Shown here: one piece after another, positions 55,214-64,000 of the stretch
How the letters are laid out: every line of letters begins with the position of its first letter
How positions within the stretch are numbered: position 1 is the first letter of the stretch
Assembly (NCBI GenBank): GCA_016490735.1
Contig: JAEMWC010000032.1
Location: 472,501 to 536,500, forward strand
From: Pachyseris speciosa
Lineage: Eukaryota > Cnidaria > Anthozoa > Scleractinia > Pachyseridae
Length of the DNA: 64,000 nt
Reading direction: 5' to 3'
The notes under the pieces: model-generated
The model's database searches: none
Told to the model about the DNA's origin: nothing
The model's input: the letters and a program-made list of their open reading frames with translations, nothing else
Made by a program: the position numbers and the translations under genes

Positions 55214-55396
55214 GGGGGATCAGGTGGTTATACTGACTCCGCTAAAAACACCTGTATAGGAGGCTGAGAAAACTAATCAGTAATTGCAGCACCGAAATAA
55301 TTGTTCCACATAATGGGAAGTGTCCAGACAGCCAGCTTCACTAGAGCATTCAGGCAGGAGAAATGAGTTCAGCATAGTGACACATGGTGGCAGGAG
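55214..55396 (+). repeat. Dispersed repeat shared with 40037-40096 and 40575-40695
   Basis: Carries both blocks described at 40 kb but with only a short spacer. Same orientation. Confidence 0.75.
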
Positions 55397-56550
55397 AACC
55401 CTTTCCCCAGCTCAACGTTACAATTCAATCATCCATTCCTTATCAGAAACCTGACACATTCATTTCCATCACGTTTTACAGTTAATCACCTGCACTCTCT
55501 ACAGCATTGTTCAAGTTGCTATTTGGCTTCTGGAAGAGTTGGGAATAGGGGAAAAAGGGCTCGACAATTTGGACAATTCTTGGTGAAAGGGAATGTGAAC
55601 CTACTCTTTTTTGACCTTGTAAACAGAAAAACGAGTTATCACCGAGGTCACCATGTCTCTGTCCTTTTCGTTAGTATTTGATGGTTTCTTTCAGCAAAAA
55701 CAAATAAATAAAAATAATAGAGTCCACTTTAATTGAATGATATCTAGGGACCAAATACTCAGTGTAACATCTCACAAATTACTTTATTTTTCACAATGAT
55801 TTTCTGTACATGAATGAAGTTGAGGCAAGAAAGAAGCCACCAAAGAACACATGTCCCTATGTCGAACCTTTTCTGTGTTGCAAGATTAATTACACCAACC
55901 ACCTTACTAAATGACTTTTTACAGCTCAAGTTACAAATTCATAACATTATTATAATACAACTATTATTTCTTAATGCTAAACCTAAATATTAACAAGTTC
56001 ACAGTATACTTTCACCACATTTTGACATATCACAACAAATTAAATTGAGGACAATGACACAGTTAATCAGAACTATCACAAAATTATCAAACGTTATTGG
56101 TTATCAACAGCCCAATTTGAGCACCAATAGGACAGTTTATGTGTCATGCTTGTAATTGGACAGTGTAATAGGTCAGTTTACATGTATGCGTCATGCTTGT
56201 GTAATTGGACAGTATGCGTCAGTTTGCACGTGCTGTTGTTGTGCATTTTGTTGAGTAAACTGTTATGTTTTTCAGAATTGATAACTACATGTGACTGTTT
56301 AACACTCAACCGATGGTTGGTTTGTTTCTCAAATTTTGTCATAATTTTGATTAATTGGTAACTAAACTTCGTGTTGTCCAATTCTGTCTGTAATAATACT
56401 CATGATTAACAAATCAGACTCCCGCTTCGCGGTCATCCGATTTCGTAAATTACTCGTATGATTACAGACTGAATTCGACTCCACTCAGTCCTATTACCAT
56501 TATAAATCATACTATGTCTTGATCAAATCTAATTTCTCTCAACATTGCTG
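55397..56550. other. 3' flank of the minus-strand SLC7 gene
   Basis: No gene recognised. The 3' UTR of the transporter should lie in the right part. Confidence 0.45.
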
Positions 56551-57972
56551 CTAATTTTGAACAACAAACATGAAATACACAGGCACCCCTGAAAACACAA
56601 AGCCCAGGGCAACTGCAGAGGACTGGGGTTTGGCCAACAGAGGTGCCATAATAAGGTAACATGACACCATCACCATGATGATGGGAATTCCAATCCACAC
56701 TTTGTAAGGACGCAGGTCATGGGGCCTCTTCCAGCGAAGGATTATAAGGGAAAGGAATGTACCGCCAAGAAAAATCCAGGCCACAAAGCTGAAGCAACTT
56801 AGCAAGGAATCTAAATTACCAAGTATCAACATGCAAATGGAAATGCAAGACGGAAACATGATGGCACGTAAAGGAGTCTTGAAATGCTCATTGATGGTGG
56901 CTAGAAATTGGGGCATATGGCCTTCCTTGGCTGCTGAGCACACCACTCTGCCATTGGTGAAAATGGAACCATTTGCTGCACCATAACAAGAACAAGCTAC
57001 AAACAGCGGCATCACTAAGACAAGGGTCGGGTGCACCTTCTCAGCAACAGATACAGCAACAGCATTTGACGACAACATTTCTGCTGGTGTCAGGATGCTG
57101 AAATATGCTATATTAACCAGAGTGTAGCAAAGTGTAACAAGGGGTAGTGCAATCAGGACACCACGCGGGAGATTCTTATGAGGCTCCTGTAATTCCTCTG
57201 TAACATAATTGAGCTGGTTCCAGCCATCATAAGCCCACAGTCCACTGAAGAAAGCATGAGCAATCTCTCCAATGTTGGGGTTAGTTCCTTTGAAAGGTGA
57301 TTGAAAATTTTCATAACGTCCACTGGCAATTCTAGAGGCTCCAATCATTACTATTATCCCAATGGCCAGCAATTTCATTACCATAAAAATGATCTGCATC
57401 TTACCCGCCCAGCGAGAGCTCAAACAATTCACAGATGTAATTAGAATAATACAAACAGCAGCTATGGTTTTGATAAGCTGCTCAGTTTCTATGTTACTAT
57501 CACTCATAAAAGGCTGGATAGCATAAGATGCAAAACTCAGTGTGATGATGGCTACAGATGCTGGCTTCAAAATCAGAACCATTGTCCAACTTACTAGAAA
57601 ACCAGCTAGCGGGCCCAGAGCTTCACGAATATATGTTAGCTCGCCTCCAGAACGCTGAATCAATGTTCCTAATTCACAATAGCACAGGGCTCCAAAAGTT
57701 GCCATAATACCAGATAAAATCCACACCATAAGTGTTACACCTACAGAGCCTGAGTGTAGAAGAACGTAACGTGGGGTGACAAAGATTCCTGAACCAATCA
57801 TAACACCAACTATAAGAGAAACTCCTTGAAGCAGAGTTACATTTCTGGTCAGTTTCCTTGCAGGATGATTCTTGGAACTGCTTTGCGGCTTGATTAGCTT
57901 CTCCTCTGCAGCTGCTTCAATCTCATGAAATGAAACAGCAGCACCAGGATCTCCTCGCTTATGTTTGGTCAT
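56551..57972 (-). CDS. SLC7-type amino-acid transporter lacking the heavy-chain cysteine
   Basis: A 473-residue transporter of the SLC7 light-chain type, from an ATG at 57972 to a TAG at 56551. VGVMIGSGIF (55-64) is the helix 1 substrate site, CYCELGTLIQRSGGELTYI lies in helix 3, and LWAYDGWNQLNYVTEEL marks helix 6. Twelve hydrophobic segments are visible and the length is normal for the family. The loop between helices 3 and 4 (about residues 154-167, PFMSDSNIETEQ) has no cysteine, unlike LAT1-type proteins and unlike the paralogue at 36732. Disulfide pairing with an SLC3 heavy chain is therefore unlikely. The frame stays open upstream to an AG acceptor at 58033-58032, so the exon probably starts at 58031 and a 5' exon lies further right. 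If coding, it would add at least 20 residues. The coding body is one exon. Confidence 0.9.
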   Translation of the reverse strand: MTKHKRGDPGAAVSFHEIEAAAEEKLIKPQSSSKNHPARKLTRNVTLLQGVSLIVGVMIGSGIFVTPRYVLLHSGSVGVTLMVWILSGIMATFGALCYCELGTLIQRSGGELTYIREALGPLAGFLVSWTMVLILKPASVAIITLSFASYAIQPFMSDSNIETEQLIKTIAAVCIILITSVNCLSSRWAGKMQIIFMVMKLLAIGIIVMIGASRIASGRYENFQSPFKGTNPNIGEIAHAFFSGLWAYDGWNQLNYVTEELQEPHKNLPRGVLIALPLVTLCYTLVNIAYFSILTPAEMLSSNAVAVSVAEKVHPTLVLVMPLFVACSCYGAANGSIFTNGRVVCSAAKEGHMPQFLATINEHFKTPLRAIMFPSCISICMLILGNLDSLLSCFSFVAWIFLGGTFLSLIILRWKRPHDLRPYKVWIGIPIIMVMVSCYLIMAPLLAKPQSSAVALGFVFSGVPVYFMFVVQN

Positions 57973-58031
57973 CCTGTGTTTTGTAGCTTCCAAACTGGAA
58001 TGTTCTTGGTCTTCAGTGACAAATTTGGAAT
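57973..58031 (-). other. Upstream part of the SLC7 exon, coding or 5' UTR
   Basis: In-frame extension (SKFVTEDQEHSSLEATKHR) between the TTATTAG acceptor and the first ATG. It begins with two bases of a split codon if translated. Whether translation starts in an upstream exon or at 57972 cannot be told from sequence. Confidence 0.5.
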
Positions 58032-59177
58032 CTAATAAAAATTATAAAGAATAATGGTTTATGTATTGGCAATCAGTTTTGCTAGGAAAACCACTTTAAA
58101 CTCATAAGGATTTATTTGGTAAGCAGCAAATATGCATTTATAAGCATTTGATGTGTTTCTTACACACAAGATAGTACAGCAAATTATGGTAACTGCCATG
58201 AACGACATAGCAGTAGCATAGGCAGTCGATATATTAGTAGCCATATCCCTCAATATATATGGACTGATACTTGATCAACAGTAGGTGATATGTCCGTCAA
58301 CTGTCAATGGAATATCAGTAAACTCTCTGTGGTATATCAGACAACTCTAGCGAGGTGAGACTCAAAGGAAGTAAGAGGTTTCCATCCTATAACAAAGGTC
58401 AGTCACCTGTTTTCAAACAATATACTTATTGCATGGGTGGAATTGAAAAGTATCATGTCTTTACTAGACTGCAAAACAGCCATATTTTTTACAGGAAGCA
58501 GAGGCATTTAAGGCTACTGTTTTCCTTCAGTAATGCCTTTCAGAAAATCGCTATTGTGTGTGCTGTTTTTAAAGGAATAGCGGGCTGTAATGCCTGCTAA
58601 AGTGTCGGCAAAACCACTTGGCATTTTTCCACATGCATACGGAACACCTGGTCAGTGATAGGGCCTCTCATTTACAAAATTCTAAGCAATGCTGCACTTT
58701 ATGTTCTAATGATTGTTTTAGTATTTCAGATCACATTTTCTGCTTTCTTCCAACTTAAGATCAAGGAAGCTATTCATATTCAATGGGTATACATTGTCAT
58801 CTTTCCTTCTGTTGTTATAACTAATTAGCATTCCTTACACTATAAATTCAACTTTGTACTTTATGCAGTTTAAACTGAAGATGATAGAAGAACTGTCGAA
58901 ACATGATTTTTAAAATCAATTAACGTCATGTATTTTCTCAAAATCCCAGAAAACCATGTATCACTGAAATGCTAATAAAATGAAGAAACTGAAAATAACT
59001 CTAATTAACTTTAGGTGACCGCAAGAGTTCAAATGAAAACTTGGTGATGTTTGTTCAACCAAATTAATAGCCCTTGTATCACTACAGACAACCAATTTTT
59101 GAAGTAGAAATCCAAGTTATGAATTTAACAGTCAATACAACTCAGATTGCAGTTTCCTGGAAAGCCAGGAACGGGCA

Positions 59178-59229
59178 TCAAGGATTGAGGATCAAGGATC
59201 AAGGATCTGGGATCGGGGATCGGGGATCA
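59178..59229. repeat. GGATCAA-type heptamer array
   Basis: About seven tandem units alternating AAGGATC, TGGGATC and GGGGATC. Confidence 0.85.
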
Positions 59230-59302
59230 GGGCCGACATAACCTTAGATGTGCTTTCAGTTTGATCTGAGCTTTCCAGGAAGTGCAAAATCAGAGATGCC
59301 TT

Positions 59303-59520
59303 GATCACAAAATTCACAACTTGAATTTCTACTTCAAAAATCCAAGTTGCATTTATCAACAAATCTACAACTCAGCTTTCTACTGCAAATATCTGAATTG
59401 TATTGATCACTGCTAAATTCAAGACTCTGATTTCTACTTCAAAACTCTGAGTTGCATTTATCACCAAATTTACAACCCGGATTTCTACAACTGCAAAAAT
59501 CTGAGTTCTACATTTTGCAG
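59303..59520. repeat. Diverged ~63-base tandem repeat
   Basis: Three to four copies of a unit containing GATTTCTACTTCAAAA, TCTGAGTTGCATTTATCA and AAATTTACAAC. One further copy of the core is inverted at 59094-59120 (TGAAGTAGAAATCCAAG). Confidence 0.7.
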
Positions 59521-59591
59521 TTAAGGTGGCTTACAAGGTTTCCAGCACTTTTTAGTACTTTTATTGATGGATAATTACTACCAATCTTTAA

Positions 59592-59896
59592 AGCCTAGTT
59601 CACACTTGTGACATAAGCACAAGCGTAAGCGTAAGCATAAGCATAATGATGTTCACACTAGCAACTTACGCATGTGCAGTGCGAGTCATGTCGGTGGACA
59701 AACAAGATGGCGCTTATGCTTATGCTTATTTCACACCGGTTCCCACTTGTGAAATAAGCATAAGCATAAGCACAAGAAAAAGGAAAATGTTTCTTTTTCT
59801 TATGCTTATGCTTATTTCACTTTAATGCACACTAGCATTTTCTTATGACTATGCTTACGCTTACACTTATGCTTATGTCACAAGTGTGAATCAGGC
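59592..59896. mobile_element. TTAA-flanked MITE with (AAGCAT) hexamer arrays
   Basis: Ends AGCCTAGTTCACACTTGTGA (left) and TCACAAGTGTGAATCAGGC (right, inverted), with TTAA at 59588-59591 and 59897-59900. The interior is filled with AAGCATAAGCATAAGC-type hexamers in both orientations, mirrored around the centre. Two internal copies of CACACCGG or CACACTAG type motifs suggest repeated terminal modules. No gene. Confidence 0.82.
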
Positions 59897-60137
59897 TTAA
59901 AAGCTGTTACCATCATAGTGGTAAATCATCGATGAACAAGTTATAAAATATTTTTTTAACATAATAGGTTACCATAGCAACACTTAAGCCTGTTAAAAGC
60001 ACCCCTGATTTTAGCTTTAGCCAACAATAACTTACAAATGAGTTCGGTGACACCCTTTTTTTTTTGATGACATAGTCGTAGTCATAGTCATTAATGAAAT
60101 ATTGTGAGGGCCCAGCCGGATTGCCACAGTTTTTCGG

Positions 60138-61015
60138 TTATAAGGCGCACCGTTTTTTTGAACAAAACTACTATTTCAACTGAAAATTATTCTTAAACTT
60201 GGGGTGTGCCTTATAGGCAAATATTTTCCTGAAACAAGTTTTTAAATTCGCATTTTCTGTTTTGATTAAGCACTGACTTTCATAGATATGGAGGTTTTTC
60301 AAATTCACCCTTCCGCTCCCAAGATGAGGGTAAAAGAAAATTTGATTCAAAACTGGTAATGCGAGATAACATCGCAAGTATTTTCAAAACAAAGCCGTAT
60401 TTGCATATGGGACGTGCTTAAAAGCATGTGCTCTGTAATGTGATACTTAGCGTGCTAACATCGTAACACATCCACGGCAAGAAATATAAGCTGTGTTTCT
60501 TTACAAATTACATACAAACATTCTTCCTCCATCCACTTTTGTGCACTGACATTTGAAGCCGTTAACCTTGAGCATTTTCGTTGTTGGCAAGTCAAACCAA
60601 ATCGTCATTGAGTGTGGGTGACAATTACTGCTTTTGTATAATCAAGGTGAATCAGCTTTTGTTTTTATTTGCCCGCATAAGTCACAATTTCGCTCAAACA
60701 GAATCAGGAAGCAACTTTTTGCTTTGTTTACATCTGTATAGTTGTTTAGTTTACAAAGTTGTTTAATAGGTTACAAGTAAATAAACTTGATAAATCTGTT
60801 CCCTCTACTTTTTCGACTCTTTGTTTATGCACCAGTTTTTCGCTCTTGTTTATTACAACTTTGTTGTCACTCCATGTGTATTTCGTTTTGTTTTTTCTTC
60901 TCAGTTTATGGTGCGTCTTATAACCAAGTGTTATACGGAAATTTTCCATTAGAAAAATTGACACCGTTGAGTTTCTGAGTTGGGGGTGTGTCTTATGGCC
61001 AAGTGCGCCTTATAA
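60138..61015. mobile_element. Possible inverted-repeat element with GGCGCAC ends
   Basis: TTATAAGGCGCAC (60138-60150) and its exact complement GTGCGCCTTATAA (61003-61015) are 850 bases apart. Related phrases (GGGGTGTGCCTTATAGGC near 60200, GGTGCGTCTTATAACC near 60910) lie just inside. No target duplication was resolved and there is no gene. Confidence 0.5.
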
Positions 61016-61135
61016 AAATGCTAGAGTGTTGATTTATTTGAGATTAAAGATTGTACTTTTTAATAAAGCAGTTTTTGTTTACTGATTTAATGACCTCACC
61101 TTTTGAGATCTTGTGGGATTGATTTTTCTCACATA

Positions 61136-62072
61136 CAGTCAAACCCACGGTTGCAGACTTTTCATCTGCTACTATATTGCAAAAGTTGGAACGGCCCTAC
61201 ACAAAATTGATTGGTCATTGTAAGAGATTTATATCACACTTTCTCAAAGTGCTACTACGATCAGAATATCACTTGTTTCAGTTTTTTCTTCAAATTTAGA
61301 AAGTGTGTTTGCTTAACGCCCGACTTGCGAAATTTCAAGCTTTAATTTCAAGCAGAAGACTGTTTACTTTGAGAGCAACTTTTTAATTTACACCCCATCA
61401 TTACTCATGTTTGTAACTGACCGATTAGGCCTTGGAGAGCTGGATTCAAGATAAAATGACGTCATATGCTCACTTGTTTAAAATTGCAGTGTGTTAATGC
61501 AGCTTATTAAGTATGCAAAACACGAGTCTGAGAATCTGAAAGCTCAAAATTCCCGTGCAGCATACTAAATCAGCTGGGTTTACACACACTCCATTCTTAC
61601 TCTTGTGAGCTTTTTACGTCATTTTGTCCTCGATCCAGTTCTCTCAAGATTTTGAAGTTAGTAACAGCGGATCACTAAATGGAAATATTTCAGTCAAAAT
61701 AAAAATCTGATTTCTCCAAATTACAGCTTGAAATTTCACGAGTCGGTTGTTAAGCAAACTTTAAAACTTTGAAGAAAAAACACAAGTGATTTTCTGATCG
61801 TAGTAGCACTTTAATTGTATAGATTTTGAGTATTAGTTCAGCCATATTTAATATACATTTGTATGGTTTCCTTTTAAAGTGACCGTTTAATACAGGTGAA
61901 AACAATAAAAATACACTTGTTAGGACTTTGTAAGAGGTGACCGCAACCACTTAATAGAGGTGACCACTTAACAGAGGTCACATTTGCAGCAAATGAGTGG
62001 AGAAATTTTGGGTACTTTAATTTAGAACTGACCACTTAATAAAGGCTCGCTTAATCAGCACAGGTTTGACTG
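61136..62072. mobile_element. Tc1/mariner/pogo-type inverted-repeat element
   Basis: The element begins CAGTCAAACC and ends GGTTTGACTG, flanked by TA (61134-61135, 62073-62074). Inside is a second inverted pair of about 100 bases, 61248-61345 against 61706-61812 (GTGCTACTACGATCAGA against TCTGATCGTAGTAGCAC). That pair may be a separate nested palindromic element. No transposase. Confidence 0.7.
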
Positions 62073-62587
62073 TAGTCACTGGCTTGTGACAATTTGCATG
62101 TTTATGTCTTCCTTTACTCCTCATGTTTGACAAACAACTTTCTCTTCATGAAAAATACATCAATGAGATATCTCACAGACTCTTTGATTTTTATTGGGAA
62201 TATAATTTTTTTAACTTTGCTAAATGTTGCACCTTGACACGCTTATTAGTTTTCAACAATAACAAATGGCTATTACTGAGCTCGTTTTTGAGTTAATTTC
62301 GCTAAAAGCTAAATTTAGGGGTGTTTCTAGTGGGTTATAGTGTTGCTATGGTAACCTATTATATCAAAAAATATTTTCATAACTTAGTTCACCAATGATT
62401 AAGCATTTCTTTGATACCACTATAAAGGAAACCACTTATAAAGATTGGTAGGGATGATCCATCATAGAAGAGCTGGAAAGTAATAGAAACCAGTGTACGT
62501 CACCTTAAAATACATGAATGTCCCATATGAGCCACGGTTTTTAGGGTTGCTTTCTCTCGTATAAAGTTCCAATACCAGACCTTCCAA

Positions 62588-62670
62588 CACTCACGGTTTG
62601 GCCGTGAGACTCACGGTTTCAGATCCCATCTCACGGTCTCACAGTCTAACCTCAAAATCTCACGGTTTTC
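62588..62670. repeat. CTCACGGTnT repeat cluster
   Basis: CTCACGGTTT, CTCACGGTCT and the inverted GCCGTGAGAC phrase occur five or six times in 80 bases. Confidence 0.75.
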
Positions 62671-62916
62671 CTCAATGAGTGACAATCTTAATGAAAGACA
62701 GCCCAAAATCAAACTTGAGTTACTCTATTTTCGTTTCTGCCTCAGTTTGAGCACAACATGAGTATGAAGATCACGTGAAGATCTTCCACTTTGTGTTTTG
62801 AATTGCAATTTGACGTTCTTACGTGAAGTAAAGTATGGCAAGCCAAATGTAGCAATATTCAACTCATCTAATTTTATATTCAGTTATGTATTTTGTTTTC
62901 AACTATTGGTTTAATA

Positions 62917-63236
62917 TTCAACTTTTATTCAACCTTCAACACATCATTCAACATTCAACTATTTATTCAACATTCAACTAGTCATTCAACATTCAACACA
63001 TCATTCAACATTCAACTATTCATTCAACATTCAACGCATCATTCAACATTCAACTATTGATTCAACATTCAACTATTGATTTAACATTCAACTATTGATT
63101 TAATATTCAACTATTCATTCAACATTCAACGCATCATTCAACATTCAACGCATCATTCAACATTCAACACATCATTCAACATTCAACTATTCATTCAACA
63201 TTCAACGCATCATTCAACATTCAACGAGTCATTCAA
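62917..63236. repeat. 19-base minisatellite
   Basis: About seventeen tandem units of CATTCAACATTCAACGCAT, with variants ending in TATT, ACAT or TAGT. No reading frame crosses it in a convincing way. Confidence 0.88.
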
Positions 63237-64000
63237 CCCGTCAGTATAAAAGATGGACTGCGGACTGTGGACCCGGACTGCGGACTGGGCCGTAAAATGA
63301 GGACTAGGAACCAAACACGTAGTGAGTACAAAACACTGTGCAAAAGGCGGGTATGGACAAACCGTGGCGTAGGCCATGGTGTAGGCTATGGCCCACCCTA
63401 TGGCCTACTGGTGGTCAATTTTTTAAAACTCGGTGTTTCGCACCGCGGGTTTATAGCGTGCTACTGGATTTGAAGATACACCAGGAAAATAATGTCCACA
63501 GCATCTACCAGTTGTTTTGAACTAGTTTAATGCGCAATTCCACTTTGCACAAGCTAGCTAGTCAACTGAAAATAAATGATACATACAGCCAACTAACCGT
63601 CATTCTTAACAAATCAGATATAATCAAAAACGAGACTTCAACAGCAAACTTTCTCTATCGTATTGTTGATATACTTTCAATTCTGTGAGGCGTAATCCCG
63701 TTTAAAACAGGCTATTTTAAAATTTTAACCGAGATGGTTTTAAGTTTTTCAATATTTTTGCAATGTTTTCTAGTAAAATTATTTTCCTTTTCAGTGCAAA
63801 AAACACGAACATACTGTTTTCAATAACAGGGTCCTTTCTCTTGGATTGTTCGATTCCACGAGGGAGGTATAATATGATTGGCTAAATATGATAAAAATGG
63901 TGGGAATCTCGCGTGACGGGTCTTCTTGCTAAGAAAAACAATAAAAAACTGAAATTAATACAGCTGTCAACAAAGTGCAAAACACTCGGTTCAGCATTGC
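63237..64000. other. Right edge, no gene recognised
   Basis: Begins with GGACTGCGGACTGTGGACCC-like tandem phrases (63253-63290) that resemble a common dispersed repeat. The remainder shows no feature. Confidence 0.4.

Larger units (their letters stand above)
58032..59591. other. Upstream region of the minus-strand SLC7 gene with repeats
   Basis: Promoter and 5' exon are expected but not identified. A minus-strand frame at 58239-58059 starts MATNISTAYATAMSF and has one hydrophobic segment; I do not trust it as a gene. 59100-59520 is repeat-rich. Confidence 0.4.

Overview
The window looks like a piece of an animal nuclear genome, AT-rich, with introns and many transposable elements. The gene content is metazoan: a WNK-family kinase split over canonical GT-AG exons, two SLC7-type amino-acid transporters and a coiled-coil gene. 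The repeats (a tRNA-derived SINE with an ATT tail, jockey/CR1/L2-like reverse transcriptases, ZMYM1-like hAT fragments, many short inverted-repeat elements) resemble those of anthozoan cnidarians. My best guess is a stony coral; this is a judgement from the sequence, not a database result.

Layout. 1-17.7 kb: the 5' half of a WNK kinase gene on the minus strand. Six exons join in phase into 405 codons covering a short N-terminus, the whole kinase domain and most of the OSR1-C-like domain; the rest lies beyond the left edge. Its 10.4 kb intron 5 is packed with nested elements. 17.7-29.5 kb: no host gene recognised; two copies of a hAT-like MITE with 8-bp target duplications, a SINE, a dead non-LTR retrotransposon and a hAT transposase fragment. 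29.5-33.8 kb: a 4 kb element with roughly 500-bp inverted arms around the decayed remains of a nuclease-like, Cys-rich, acid-tailed protein, with a broken RecQ-like helicase fragment just outside the right arm. 34.0-35.4 kb: a TTAA-flanked inverted-repeat element with a 5'-truncated retrotransposon inside it. 36.7-38.3 kb: an intronless, intact SLC7-type transporter on the plus strand. 38.3-48 kb: no gene recognised, repeats only. 48.0-51.1 kb: a coiled-coil gene or pseudogene on the minus strand with a compensated frameshift, an uncompensated frameshift and an upstream in-frame stop. 51.6-56.5 kb: MITEs and gene-poor sequence. 56.5-58.0 kb: a second SLC7-type transporter on the minus strand. 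58-64 kb: MITEs, a hexamer-rich element, pogo-like termini and a 19-bp minisatellite.

The host genes do not form a pathway or operon. WNK kinases control cation-chloride cotransport and the SLC7 proteins are plasma-membrane amino-acid exchangers. The two SLC7 copies differ in the extracellular cysteine that normally binds the heavy chain. The most unusual material is the transposon layer: at least five unrelated elements have ended up at TTAA targets, and one long-inverted-repeat element carries a gene family I can describe but not name.
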